A stretch of 16,248 nucleotides of DNA from positions 7,266 to 23,513 of the forward strand of contig CALSCQ010002474.1 in the NCBI GenBank assembly GCA_943704525.1, read 5' to 3'. Below the pieces are notes generated by a model that saw only the letters and a list, made by a program, of their open reading frames with translations, ran no database searches and was not told the origin of the DNA. The position numbers were made by a program, and so were the translations under genes. How positions within the stretch are numbered: the stretch's first letter is position 1; each line of letters opens with the position of its first letter. Shown in pieces: positions 9,401 through 16,248 of the stretch. The DNA comes from Pigoraptor vietnamica (Eukaryota > Opisthokonta > Filasterea).

Positions 9401-12400
9401 AGCTTGTCGAAAACACCGCTTGGCAGACTCGAAATACGATTCGAAGAGGCGTAACTGCGTGTGCGTCAATGGATTTCGCGTCATTTCACATTGATACACA
9501 CACACACGCACACACGCACCACAGACAGACACACACACACACACGCAGACACACAGACACACACAGACACACACACAGACACACACACAGAGGCACACAC
9601 GCACACACGTTACACGGCTGAGAGAGACGAGACAGAGAATGGCGAGAGAAATGGAGGGCGAAGACGAAAACCGAAGAAAGAAAGAATAGGGGCAACAGCC
9701 GGCACGTACAAACCAATTAACTGCCACACGGCCGACTCACAGTTTCTTAAGCGCAACGAGCTTGTCAAAGATGGCATTCGGTAGTGTTATCAGATTGTTG
9801 GACTGCAAAAACCTACGGACGGCCGGAAACATTAGCCACCGTCGACGTCGAACAGTTACAAACGACCGTTACCAACATTGCCATTGCCAACGACTCATGA
9901 TAGGGCACACAGTGACAGTCACACCACGTCGGTGGTGTATATCACAACACGGTGACCCGCTACACAGCTAGCACTGCCGGTGAAGAACTCATGACAGGAA
10001 CAGTGACAGTAACCCCACGTAGGTGGTGTATATCACAACACCCCACTACACGACTAGCAAAGTGAAGGGAACACACCGAGACAGATCAACAAATGCGCGG
10101 TTACCCACAGCTCTGTCAGTGCGGTGAGCTTGTCGAAGACGCCGCCCGGAAGAGCCGCAATCTTGTTCGACTGGACGTAACTACCGCGCGAATTTTGGGC
10201 CGGTTAGTGTGCCGGTCAGTGCTGTCAGACCAGCTAGTATTGACAGCAGCAAATTAAACCGCAACGCATTTCCAGCGCGGGCGACTCTCGGGCGTTCGCC
10301 ACAGCCACTGCACTCACCATTTGGAGAGCGACGTCAACTTGTCGAAAATTCCAATCGGCAGTTCTGAGAGCTGGTTAGAGTGGAGGTCCCTGCAAGCCGC
10401 AAGAACATTGGTCGGTGTCGGTGTCAGCGACACGTGACACGCGTGCGGTCAGCAGTCTGCCGTCTCACACACAGTTGTACCAGCGCAGCAAGCTGGTCAG
10501 AAATACCGACAATAATCTCACGCACGAGAGCACAGTTGTGGACACAGCAAGTGCTGGCCAGTCACACCGCAACTCCCACTCACAGGATCCTCAATGCCAC
10601 GTTATTCTTGAAGCACCCGTTTGGAAGCGCAGCAATTTGGTTCGACTGAACGTATCTGTCATGCGGCCAAAAAGTTCGCCAGTGTCAGAAAAGCGCACGC
10701 TTAACACACGCACCAATGACGGCAATCGACCGCCCGCAAACACAACAGTGTGTGGAACACCACAACAATCGTATCGCCTGCATTGCGGCGATGATCATCA
10801 CATTCCACACATCCCCGGCGCTGAGAGCCTGACCCACAGTTCTGTCAGTGGGCCGAGCTGGTCAAAAATGCCACCTGGGAGTGCGCCAATCTGGTTTGTG
10901 TCGAGGTACCTGCGAGAATTCACGGAGGGTGACCCAAAGACATGTCAGCCACGGCAGCACGACAGGCGCAGACGCACAAAAGTAGAGTTCAGTTGATCGC
11001 CGCAGGCCACAACGACGTAAAACAGCGGAAGCCGAGTATATCCAATGGTGCGATTTGCAGTAGGAGGCACATTGAACACACACCGGCAACAACTGCGAAC
11101 ACAACCGCACACCATTCCGCACAAAGACGGTCCACTCACAGCTTGACCAAAGCCGTTGTCTTGCTGAATACGTTGTCCGGAAGCACCGCAATTTGGTTTA
11201 TGGAGAGGTCCCTGCGGCCCCAAACGTTCAGCAACCCCGCATTCACTGAACCATATCCCCGCCAACCTCACTCACAGCTCCGTCACTGCGACAAGCTTGT
11301 CGAAAACGCCAGGAGAGAGCGTGCCTATCTGGTTCCTACTGAGTCCACTGCGAGCGTGACCATTAGAGCAAGGCATCAACTTGAGAGTCAATTGAGAGAG
11401 TCCCCAACGCAGATTAGAGGACGAGCGCGTGCAAGTCATGCGCCATTCCCACACAACCCTCACAGGTATTGCAGCGCAGCAAGCTTGTCGAAAACGCCGT
11501 TCGGGAGCGTCGCAATATTGTTCACATTGAGCCCCCTGCACGACGACGTTCAATTAACAATCCATTTGGCAAATTCGAACGGCGATGAAATACCAATTTT
11601 TTCGTTAACAGTCCATGCCATCGCACTATGGGACCACTCACAGTTCAAGCAATCCGGTGAGCTTGTCGAAAACACCGTTTGGCAGACTCGAAATTCGATT
11701 CGAAGAGGCGTAACTGCGTGTGCGTCAATGGAGCGTCATTACACATTGTCATGAACACACAATGCACACACACATACACACACACACACACACTCACACC
11801 GGCACGCACACACACACACATCACACACAAGCATGACGCACACACACGCATTACCGACACACACACACGCGCACACACACACACACACACACAGCGAAAG
11901 AGAGAGACAATGTCAGATCAGCTTAAATCATAGACCTGTCCATCAACAACCGAGAAAGAGAGATGGAGAGTGCGTGTGGCGTAGATACGGGATGGAGTCA
12001 ATGACGAAAACCGAAGAAGAAAGACTGAACAGCCCACGCCGTGGCCATTTAGCATACAATTAACTGCCTGTTACATACTCACAGTTTGTCAGCGCAACGC
12101 ATTAACTGCTGCCTGTTACGTACTCACAGTTTTTTCAGCGCAACGAGCTTGTCGAAAATTCCAAACGACAGTGTTGTGAGGTTGTTGGACTGCAGAAACC
12201 TGCGGAAGGGGAGACGCCGGAAACACAGTGATCAGTCACCGCGACATCGGTCAGCGGTGGTTGCATACCAGGGGTACTCCGTGAGTACCCCTGTTGCATA
12301 CTATAATTCTACCCCCCCCCCCCCCCTTCTCTACACAGCTAGCACTGTGAAAGACCCATGACAACACAGTGACAGTAACCCCACGAGGTGGTGTATATCA

Positions 12401-15173
12401 CAACGCGAAGTGAACGACCCATGGCAGGAACAGTGACAGTAACCCCACGAGGTGGTGTATATCACAACACCCCACTACACGACTAGCAAAGTGAAGGCCA
12501 GTCCCACCACAGGGGCACACCGAGACAGACCCACAAATGCGCGGTTACCCACAGCTCTGTCAGTGCGGTGAGCTTGTCGAAGACGCCGCCCGGAAGAGCC
12601 GCAATCTGGTTCGACTGGACGTAACTAATGCACGGGTCGTGCACCGAACACGTCGCGCAGGTTAGTCCGAGTTGCCGCACGACACACACTTAAAGCGCAG
12701 AGGCTTTCGGGGGATGCGCTCACCATTTTGTGAGCGACGTCAACTTGTCAAAGATGCCAATCGGAAGTTCGGTGAGCTGGTTCGAGTGAAGGTCCCTGCA
12801 AGCCACAAAAGTTATAGGCACGCGTCCACACCGGCACAGTGCGCGTCGGTGGGCGCCGCCGTTCCTAACAAGCTAGAAAGTCAAAATCGTCCACATACAA
12901 ATTGAACAGAACGGTATTTTTGGCGACTCCGGACCGGCACGGTCCACTCACACTTCCGTTAGAGAAGTCAGCTTGTCGAAAATTCCAATTGGAACGGTCG
13001 TAAGTTGGTTCGAGTTGAGGTTCCTGAGCACGGACATTAAGAGGGAAGGGGGCGTAGCCGGACAACAGTGGTCAGTCAGTCAGTTTTGGCTCGGCCAACG
13101 GCTCCCGGCCAATCCGGCTGGGTCTCGGCACGGCTGCGACAATGGTAACTGAACCAACGCAGCGCTTGCACTCGCTACTTTCCGGCGAGTCCACTGCACT
13201 CACAGGGATTTCAGAGAAGTAAGGCCATCGAACAGTCCGTTTGGCAGCGCAGTAATTCGGTTTGAAACAATGCCACTGCGAGCCAAAATGCGAGCCAAAC
13301 ACAGTCAAGTCAGTGCGTGAGCAACGGCCGCAGAAAGGGAACAAACAAACAGACGATCTCTAATGCAGCACTTCACTCACAGCGATGTCAGCGCAGAAAG
13401 CTTTGAAAAAATGCTGTCGGCAAGCGTCGTGATCTTGTTCGAAGAGAGCGAACTGCGATGAAATATCCGACAATCGGCCGGAAACATGCACGTGTCAGTG
13501 GGCCCTGCCGCCCGGGGTTGACCGACCGCAGGATACGGCCAGCCAACCCTCCAGCAAGGCACAGAGCTACCAATTATATGCAACACGGCAGCCGGCCGCA
13601 ACTGAACACGATAAGCCGCTGTCACAATCTCATCTCGGCTCACAGCGCCGTCAAGTCGCTGTCGGCGTTACAGCAGAGCGTAACCGCAGCACTCACAGCG
13701 ATACCAGTGACGTGAGCTTGTCGAAAACGCCGTTCGGAAGTTCGGTAATTTGGTTTGACTGAAGGTAACTGCGGGAGAGCGGAGTTGTTCCGTATTATTA
13801 ACACAAACTCAATGCGCATCTGTCGGCATTGCAAATTCACGAGGCAATTTCGTCAGAGGCGCCAGCATCACTCACAGGGTCGTAAGTGCCGTGAGCTTAT
13901 CGAAAACGCCGTTCGGAAGTACTGCGATTTGGTTCCCGTGGAGGTATCTGCGGCGGCAATCGGAATATTAACTCACACAAACCCGCGGTGACACGCCATT
14001 CTAGCCATTACTGACAAAGCCCGGCCCGGATAGCTTACAGTGTCGTCAGCGCGGCGAGATTGTTAAAGGCGCTCGGAAGTGTCACGATTCGGTTCGAAGA
14101 AAGATCACTGCAGTGGACTCGGAGTGGACCACGAAATGAATGCAGTAACCGTCAGTACCGCCGGCGCGACGGCCGCACAAACACGAATATTGATGGCTAT
14201 AGCAGTCAGACGTCAGGTGTCAGACCGAAATCAGTGGCAGGCGGCAAACTCACAGTAGTTCGAGTTTAGCAAGCTTGCCAAAAATGACGTTCGTGAATGT
14301 CACGATTTCGTTGGATGAAAGTTTGCTGCATGTGAAATGTAGTGCCTCCGTCAGCAGCCTGACAGCGCCTCCTTCGATTCGGCAGTGCACAGCCGGCCGG
14401 CACGGATGAAACCAGAATCACACACGTGGAGCCCATGTCAGGCGAGCGTGTCCATGCCATGACAGCCCACTCACAGGAACCGCAACGCAGTGAGATTGTC
14501 AAAGATGCCGATGGGAAGTGCAGCAAGTTGGTTCGAAGAAAGGTACCTGTCCCAGTTTACCGATCAGAGCCCAGCCACTGCCGCCGGACAGGCACACGGC
14601 ACGCATTAATGCCAGCCCACTCACAGCACTTACAGGGAAGTCAGCGAAGTGAGCGAGTCGAAAGTGTTGCTCAGAAGCGACGTGATGCCCTTGCCCGACC
14701 AATCCCTGCAAGCGCGACAGAGACCGGAGAATCGGCAGCCGGTTTAATTCAGACGCAAGGTTTGCTGTAGTGATCAGGTGAGAGGCGACCCACAGTGTCG
14801 TAATGGACGCTGGATTGGAAAAAGGGCAGGAGAGTACCGCCCCGCCGTTGCACGTGCACTCCGTTGGGCAGGCGTGCACGGCAGACAGAATCGTCCACGG
14901 CGAAGTGAGCCAAAAGATTGCAAGAACGATCCCAGCGCAGTGCCCGGTGTGGCCTCGGCGGTCGCTGCGGCAATGTCGGGTGGGCTGCCGAAGAACTGAG
15001 TCAGCGAACGGGCGCCGACTGTATAGTTTTTCACCGGGGAGTCAGTGAAACCGAGACGCGTGAACGGCTGAGGCAGTGACTGAGTCCGGGCCCGGGAAAC
15101 AACTGAAAACTTGGCGACTGACCTTTCGCACGTTGATGCCGAAAGCTTGCGAGGACAAAGCAGCGAAAGACAT
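4834..15173 (-). CDS. Receptor tyrosine kinase: signal sequence, LRRNT, 25 LRRs, EGF repeats, 2 FN3, TM, kinase, YxxM tail
   Basis: This gene encodes a predicted single-pass plasma-membrane receptor that phosphorylates protein tyrosines after ligand binding. It is assembled from 36 exons on the minus strand; 5055 coding nt remain in one frame, giving 1684 residues. Domains: hydrophobic signal core about 36-53; Cys-rich LRR cap 56-70; LRRs about 81-681; EGF-like repeats 682 to about 1030; two fibronectin III domains about 1035-1255; transmembrane helix about 1272-1297 followed by RKRESRKK; kinase about 1337-1623; tail to 1684. Kinase residues seen are the GEGEFGEV loop, K1369, E1392, HRDLAARN (D1470) and D1506, but DMG replaces DFG. 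LRR plus EGF plus FN3 on one RTK is not an architecture I can match to a named animal family; unicellular holozoans are known to have lineage-specific RTKs. The least certain parts are the ATG and the first intron. Confidence 0.85.
6554..7244 (-). other. RTK exon: rest of FN3-1, FN3-2, transmembrane helix, juxtamembrane and start of kinase
   Basis: Starts at [20 protein letters not shown] (FN3 F-G strands), then a complete second FN3 domain ([10 protein letters not shown] to [17 protein letters not shown]). A Gly/Ala/Val/Ile helix follows ([20 protein letters not shown]) with a basic stop-transfer RKRESRKK and a 40-residue juxtamembrane segment. The exon ends ATCGGCG|gtgggt so that the kinase Gly loop is split by the intron. 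Confidence 0.9.
7321..7721 (-). other. RTK exon: last EGF-like modules and first half of FN3-1
   Basis: Acceptor CCTTCAG; ends TTCGAG|gtcagt in phase 0. It encodes two further Cys-rich EGF-like modules ([12 protein letters not shown], then [10 protein letters not shown] and [13 protein letters not shown]). A fibronectin III N-terminal half follows ([20 protein letters not shown], with the conserved Trp). The 76-nt intron after it splits the FN3 domain. Confidence 0.88.
7812..8704 (-). other. RTK exon with EGF-like (MEGF/laminin-type) repeats
   Basis: A single 893-nt exon encodes about seven Cys-rich repeats of 43 residues, such as [20 protein letters not shown] followed by GxCxCxAGWTGxxCD. 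They have eight cysteines each, as in laminin-EGF/MEGF/Tie-type modules, which mediate extracellular adhesion or ligand contacts. The first unit is divergent ([17 protein letters not shown]) and the seventh is shortened ([11 protein letters not shown]). The exon enters in phase 2 from the last LRR exon and leaves in phase 1 (CAAC|gtgagt). Unlike the LRRs, the repeats are not separated by introns. Confidence 0.9.
8739..8766. repeat. Run of 28 G (C run on the coding strand)
   Basis: The homopolymer sits in the 121-nt intron between the last LRR exon and the EGF exon. On the minus strand it is a C28 tract some 34 nt upstream of the acceptor ATTGCAG, so it may serve as a polypyrimidine tract. Its length could be a sequencing or assembly estimate. 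Confidence 0.85.
9496..9608. repeat. CA/CAGA microsatellite in LRR intron
   Basis: About 113 bp of (CA)n with CAGACA interruptions lies in the intron between LRR exons 9812-9741 and 9454-9383. On the coding strand it is a GT/TCTG tract close to the acceptor of exon 9454-9383. Confidence 0.9.
9896..10041. repeat. Two ~50-bp repeated units in LRR intron (first copy)
   Basis: Units at 9896-9950 and 9990-10041 share CATGA, ACAGTGACAGT, CCACG, GGTGGTGTATATCACAACAC. The first contains a 6-bp stem with a 4-nt loop (CACCACGTCGGTGGTG). The spacer carries TACACAGCTAGCACTG, also found beside the second pair at 12332. Confidence 0.85.
10473..10544 (-). pseudogene. Decayed LRR exon in the RTK array
   Basis: The minus-strand stretch keeps the second half of an LRR ([12 protein letters not shown], compare [12 protein letters not shown]) and a usable GTGTGTGAG donor. 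The first half is degenerate ([12 protein letters not shown]), with Ala where the repeat Asn should be. Exactly 72 nt upstream, where an acceptor is required, the sequence reads TTGCTG rather than TTGCAG. The nearest upstream AG would add 8 nt and break the frame. I therefore leave it out of the mRNA; skipping it keeps the frame because all flanking introns are phase 2. Confidence 0.65.
11754..11893. repeat. CA microsatellite in the duplicated copy of the same intron
   Basis: About 140 bp of imperfect (CA)n lies in the intron between exons 12199-12128 and 11713-11642. It is the paralogous position to the CA tract at 9496-9608, but length and interruptions differ. Confidence 0.9.
12058..12144 (-). 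repeat. 45-bp tandem duplication over an LRR exon end and its splice donor
   Basis: The sequence ATTAACTGC, CTGTTAC, ATACTCACAGTTT and CAGCGCAACG occurs twice with a 45-bp offset, so the last bases of exon 12199-12128 and its GTGAGTA donor are copied at about 12083. The real exon is the copy ending at 12128. Use of the distal donor would read through CTG TGA, a stop, so it should be silent or harmful. Confidence 0.8.
12261..12301. repeat. 10-bp-arm inverted repeat flanked by 8-bp direct repeats
   Basis: AGGGGTACTC (12270-12279) and GAGTACCCCT (12283-12292) are perfect reverse complements separated by CGT. The 8-bp sequence TTGCATAC occurs directly on both sides (12261-12268 and 12294-12301). 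The arrangement resembles a tiny insertion with a target-site duplication, or the scar of one. It lies in an intron, and I saw no counterpart in the paralogous intron at 9813-10108. Confidence 0.8.
12312..12326. repeat. Run of 15 C in LRR intron
   Basis: Homopolymer in the intron between exons 12624-12553 and 12199-12128, close to the inverted repeat at 12270-12292. The paired intron in the other copy of the duplicated block lacks it. Confidence 0.85.
12357..12470. repeat. Two ~50-bp repeated units in LRR intron (second copy)
   Basis: Units at 12357-12406 and 12420-12470 match those at 9896-10041, with CAGTGACAGTAACCCCACG and GGTGGTGTATATCACAAC conserved. Both pairs are followed by a CACTACACGACTAGCAAAGT stretch before the next LRR exon, in line with the block duplication. 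Confidence 0.85.
14794..14984 (-). other. RTK exon 2: signal-sequence core and LRR N-terminal cap
   Basis: The hydrophobic stretch [20 protein letters not shown] is followed by [16 protein letters not shown], which has the CxxxCxC...C spacing of an LRRNT cap. Cleavage is likely just before ACP. The exon ends ACACT|gtgggt in phase 2, and the first base of the next exon completes a Leu codon. The 3' boundary is firm; the 5' boundary depends on the proposed start exon. Confidence 0.75.
15123..15173 (-). other. Proposed start exon of the RTK
   Basis: An ATG at 15173-15171 opens 17 codons (beginning MSFAALSS) ending AAG|gtcagt. A 138-nt intron then reaches TTCGGCAG before 14984, where the frame continues in phase 0 into the signal-sequence exon. 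No ATG exists in the correct frame inside the next exon upstream of the hydrophobic core, so an upstream start exon is needed. The long N-terminal stretch (about 35 residues) before the hydrophobic core is unusual for a cleaved signal peptide. A different upstream exon is possible. Confidence 0.45.
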
Positions 15174-16027
15174 TCTCGACCTCGCCACCTTCCGGACCAC
15201 TGCTCAGTGTTGCTGGGCTGTGCGTGTTACGCCCGCCTCAATTCGAAACACGAACTGATAACGTGCAGCACGAAAGAGGCCAAAGGGCTTAGCAAGAGTA
15301 CACAATGGAAGCGTGAAATAGCCAATAAAGTGCGAGATTGTATTCGTAAGACACGCAACGCATGTTATATACACGTCCGTGCACAGCCCTCGCAGAGAAA
15401 CCACACCCCCTGGAGACCCCCGGATGAGAGGTAACCGGTGGGATTAAGGACGTAACAGATCGGAGTAACGCAATTCCCATCACGTGCCGATCGCAGGGCG
15501 TAACATGCGGATCGGCGTCTTCAATTGAGTTCACCCGCGCCGAGTGTTTCTGGAGTGGGTACTAAAATCAATACACACAAATACTCTGTCTAGGAGCATC
15601 CGGGCGAATTCCATAAAAAGCGAGTCCGAGCATCCCTCACCGTGCCGGCGCTACTATAGACCGCTCAGTCGGTCAGCCCGGCAGCAGCGCCGCCCCATGG
15701 GCTCTTCCAGGCCACGACTGCGGGGGGCCGCCCTGCCGATTCACGGCGAGCTCTCGCCCCCAGTGAATCGACCGGCACGCCAGAGCTTGGTAACATTATT
15801 AGGAATCACGCACACGGGCCTTGTCAGAGCCTTCGCCGATTACGCAGAGGAGAGACTCTATTCTGATGAACCACTACGCACCAACAGAATGGGTCAGCTT
15901 CCCGTCGGCGGGGGATGCGGCATCTCGGTTTCAGCGAGACTGCCCTCGCAGCTACTAATGTTGCTTGTGCGACGGGGTGCGACTGGCATATTTACGTAGA
16001 AATGTATTGCGCCCCATCCACAACTCG
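15174..16027. other. Intergenic region between the Rho-type GTPase and the RTK
   Basis: No gene is supported. Frames such as the plus-strand one at 15544-15999 lack an ATG start, recognisable domains and splice context. The interval must hold the 3' region of the GTPase gene and the RTK promoter. No clear minus-strand AATAAA was found near 16027. Confidence 0.55.
15365..15371 (-). promoter_or_regulatory. TATA-like box upstream of the RTK
   Basis: TATATAA occurs on the minus strand about 190 nt upstream of the proposed ATG in otherwise mixed-composition DNA. This placement allows a leader of about 160 nt. There is no direct evidence of a transcription start. Confidence 0.25.
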
Positions 16028-16248
16028 TCACATGAGCGCGCAGCCCTTCTTCTTTTTCTTGGTGGCGCCTTTTGAGGGCAGCGTCGCGAGGGCGGCCTTG
16101 TGAAAGACGCTCTCGACGTTGTGGTTGAGGAGCGACGAGCACTCGACAAAGTCAATGGCGCTCACGGCGGTGGCGAGCTCCTTTCCTTGGCTCTCCGTGA
16201 TCATCTCCTGCTGGTCCGCCTTCACCCTGCATGCACCGTAGCAAGTGT
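16028..16248 (-). CDS. Rho/Rac/Cdc42-family small GTPase, C-terminal exon (partial)
   Basis: The frame ends VKADQQEMITESQGKELA, then FVECSSLLNHNVESVFHKAA, then PSKGATKKKKKGCALM and TGA at 16030-16028. FVECSSL matches the G5 motif (usually YxECSAL) that contacts guanine; the following NVESVFHKAALATL matches the last helix of Rho proteins. The C-terminus has a polybasic stretch of five Lys and a CaaX box, as expected for a prenylated membrane-associated switch that controls actin. The CaaX ends in Met, which favours farnesylation over the geranylgeranylation usual for Rho. An acceptor GCATGCAG just before 16226 suggests the exon starts at 16226, with intron beyond it; the frame is open to the window edge, so this is not certain. 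Which Rho subfamily it belongs to cannot be told from this part. Confidence 0.8.
   Translation of the reverse strand, partial: TCYGACRVKADQQEMITESQGKELATAVSAIDFVECSSLLNHNVESVFHKAALATLPSKGATKKKKKGCALM

Larger units (their letters stand above)
9043..12795 (-). repeat. Duplicated six-exon LRR block (9043-10389 and 11276-12795)
   Basis: Exons 9043-9114, 9212-9283, 9383-9454, 9741-9812, 10109-10180 and 10318-10389 pair in order with 11276-11347, 11464-11535, 11642-11713, 12128-12199, 12553-12624 and 12724-12795. By eye, the pair 10109/12553 differs at one base and the pair 9383/11642 at two; the others are more diverged. Introns also match, including TAACTGCGTGTGCGTCAATG beside 9454 and 11713, the CA tracts, and the ~50-bp repeats. 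The offset is about 2.2-2.4 kb, with four non-paired exon positions between the copies. Confidence 0.88.
8826..14705 (-). repeat. Array of 25 single-LRR exons of the RTK
   Basis: Exons in gene order: 14705-14634, 14546-14475, 14325-14254, 14107-14039 (69 nt), 13947-13876, 13768-13697, 13452-13381, 13275-13204, 13023-12952, 12795-12724, 12624-12553, 12199-12128, 11713-11642, 11535-11464, 11347-11276, 11211-11140, 10909-10838, 10655-10584, 10389-10318, 10180-10109, 9812-9741, 9454-9383, 9283-9212, 9114-9043 and 8903-8826 (78 nt). The others are 72 nt. Each encodes one 24-residue repeat of the type LxLxSNQIxxLPxGxFDKLT followed by xLTEL, the extracellular 'typical' LRR seen in animal receptors and lamprey VLRs. 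All introns are phase 2. Donors are mainly GTGAGT or GTGGGT, acceptors CAG or TAG. Introns within the array range from 64 to 414 nt. Confidence 0.93.

Noticed and set aside
13644-13696. Possible second decayed LRR exon ending SDLTAL before GTGAGC
   Set aside because: Only about eight residues resemble an LRR and the end falls at TAL rather than TEL. No first half could be found.
8826-14705. Regularly spaced ~72-bp repeats, as in a CRISPR array
   Set aside because: The repeats are diverged, spacers vary from 64 to 414 nt, and each repeat translates to an LRR between splice sites.
15323-15328. AATAAA polyadenylation signal on the plus strand
   Set aside because: There is no plus-strand gene upstream of it; a chance hexamer is more likely.
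15544-15999. 151-codon plus-strand frame
   Set aside because: It starts at GTG rather than ATG, matches no family I recognise, and lies in the interval between two minus-strand genes.

Overview
The window is eukaryotic nuclear DNA. Coding stretches are short and GC-rich, and each is bounded by recognisable splice sites (donors mostly GTGAGT, GTGGGT or GTGTGT; acceptors ending in CAG or TAG). The protein content (a receptor tyrosine kinase with a metazoan-style ectodomain, a Rho-type GTPase and an ankyrin-repeat protein) together with compact introns of about 60-400 nt suggests a unicellular holozoan (choanoflagellate, filasterean or ichthyosporean grade). The genus cannot be fixed from the sequence. 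All three recognisable genes lie on the minus strand, so the gene order below runs from right to left.

Right edge (16028-16248): last exon of a Rho/Rac/Cdc42-family GTPase, ending in a polybasic stretch and a CALM CaaX box. The interval 15174-16027 has no supported gene. It must hold that gene's 3' region and the promoter of the next gene.

Centre (4834-15173): one large receptor tyrosine kinase gene. I can assemble 36 exons that stay in frame from a proposed ATG to the stop (5055 coding nt, 1684 residues). The order is signal sequence, cysteine-rich LRR N-cap, 25 leucine-rich repeats, EGF-like repeats, two fibronectin type III domains, transmembrane helix, tyrosine kinase, and a short tail with a YxxM motif. 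Each LRR is exactly one phase-2 exon of 72 nt (one is 69 and the last is 78). A block of six LRR exons with its introns has been duplicated. One further LRR exon looks decayed, with a lost splice acceptor. Introns in the array carry CA/TG microsatellites, C runs, ~50-bp repeated units and a 10-bp-arm inverted repeat flanked by 8-bp direct repeats.

Left part (1-3184): 5' two thirds of an ankyrin-repeat gene whose 3' end lies beyond the left edge. Ankyrin exons are followed by one 1.4-kb exon encoding a Ser/Ala/Gly-rich, probably disordered region. The 5' end is less certain; the best model splits the ATG across an intron. The interval 3185-4833 is intergenic and rich in TG repeats and a 10-bp tandem repeat.

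The three genes are neighbours but not an operon. The RTK and the Rho GTPase belong to signalling pathways that are often linked in animals, but nothing here shows a functional connection.
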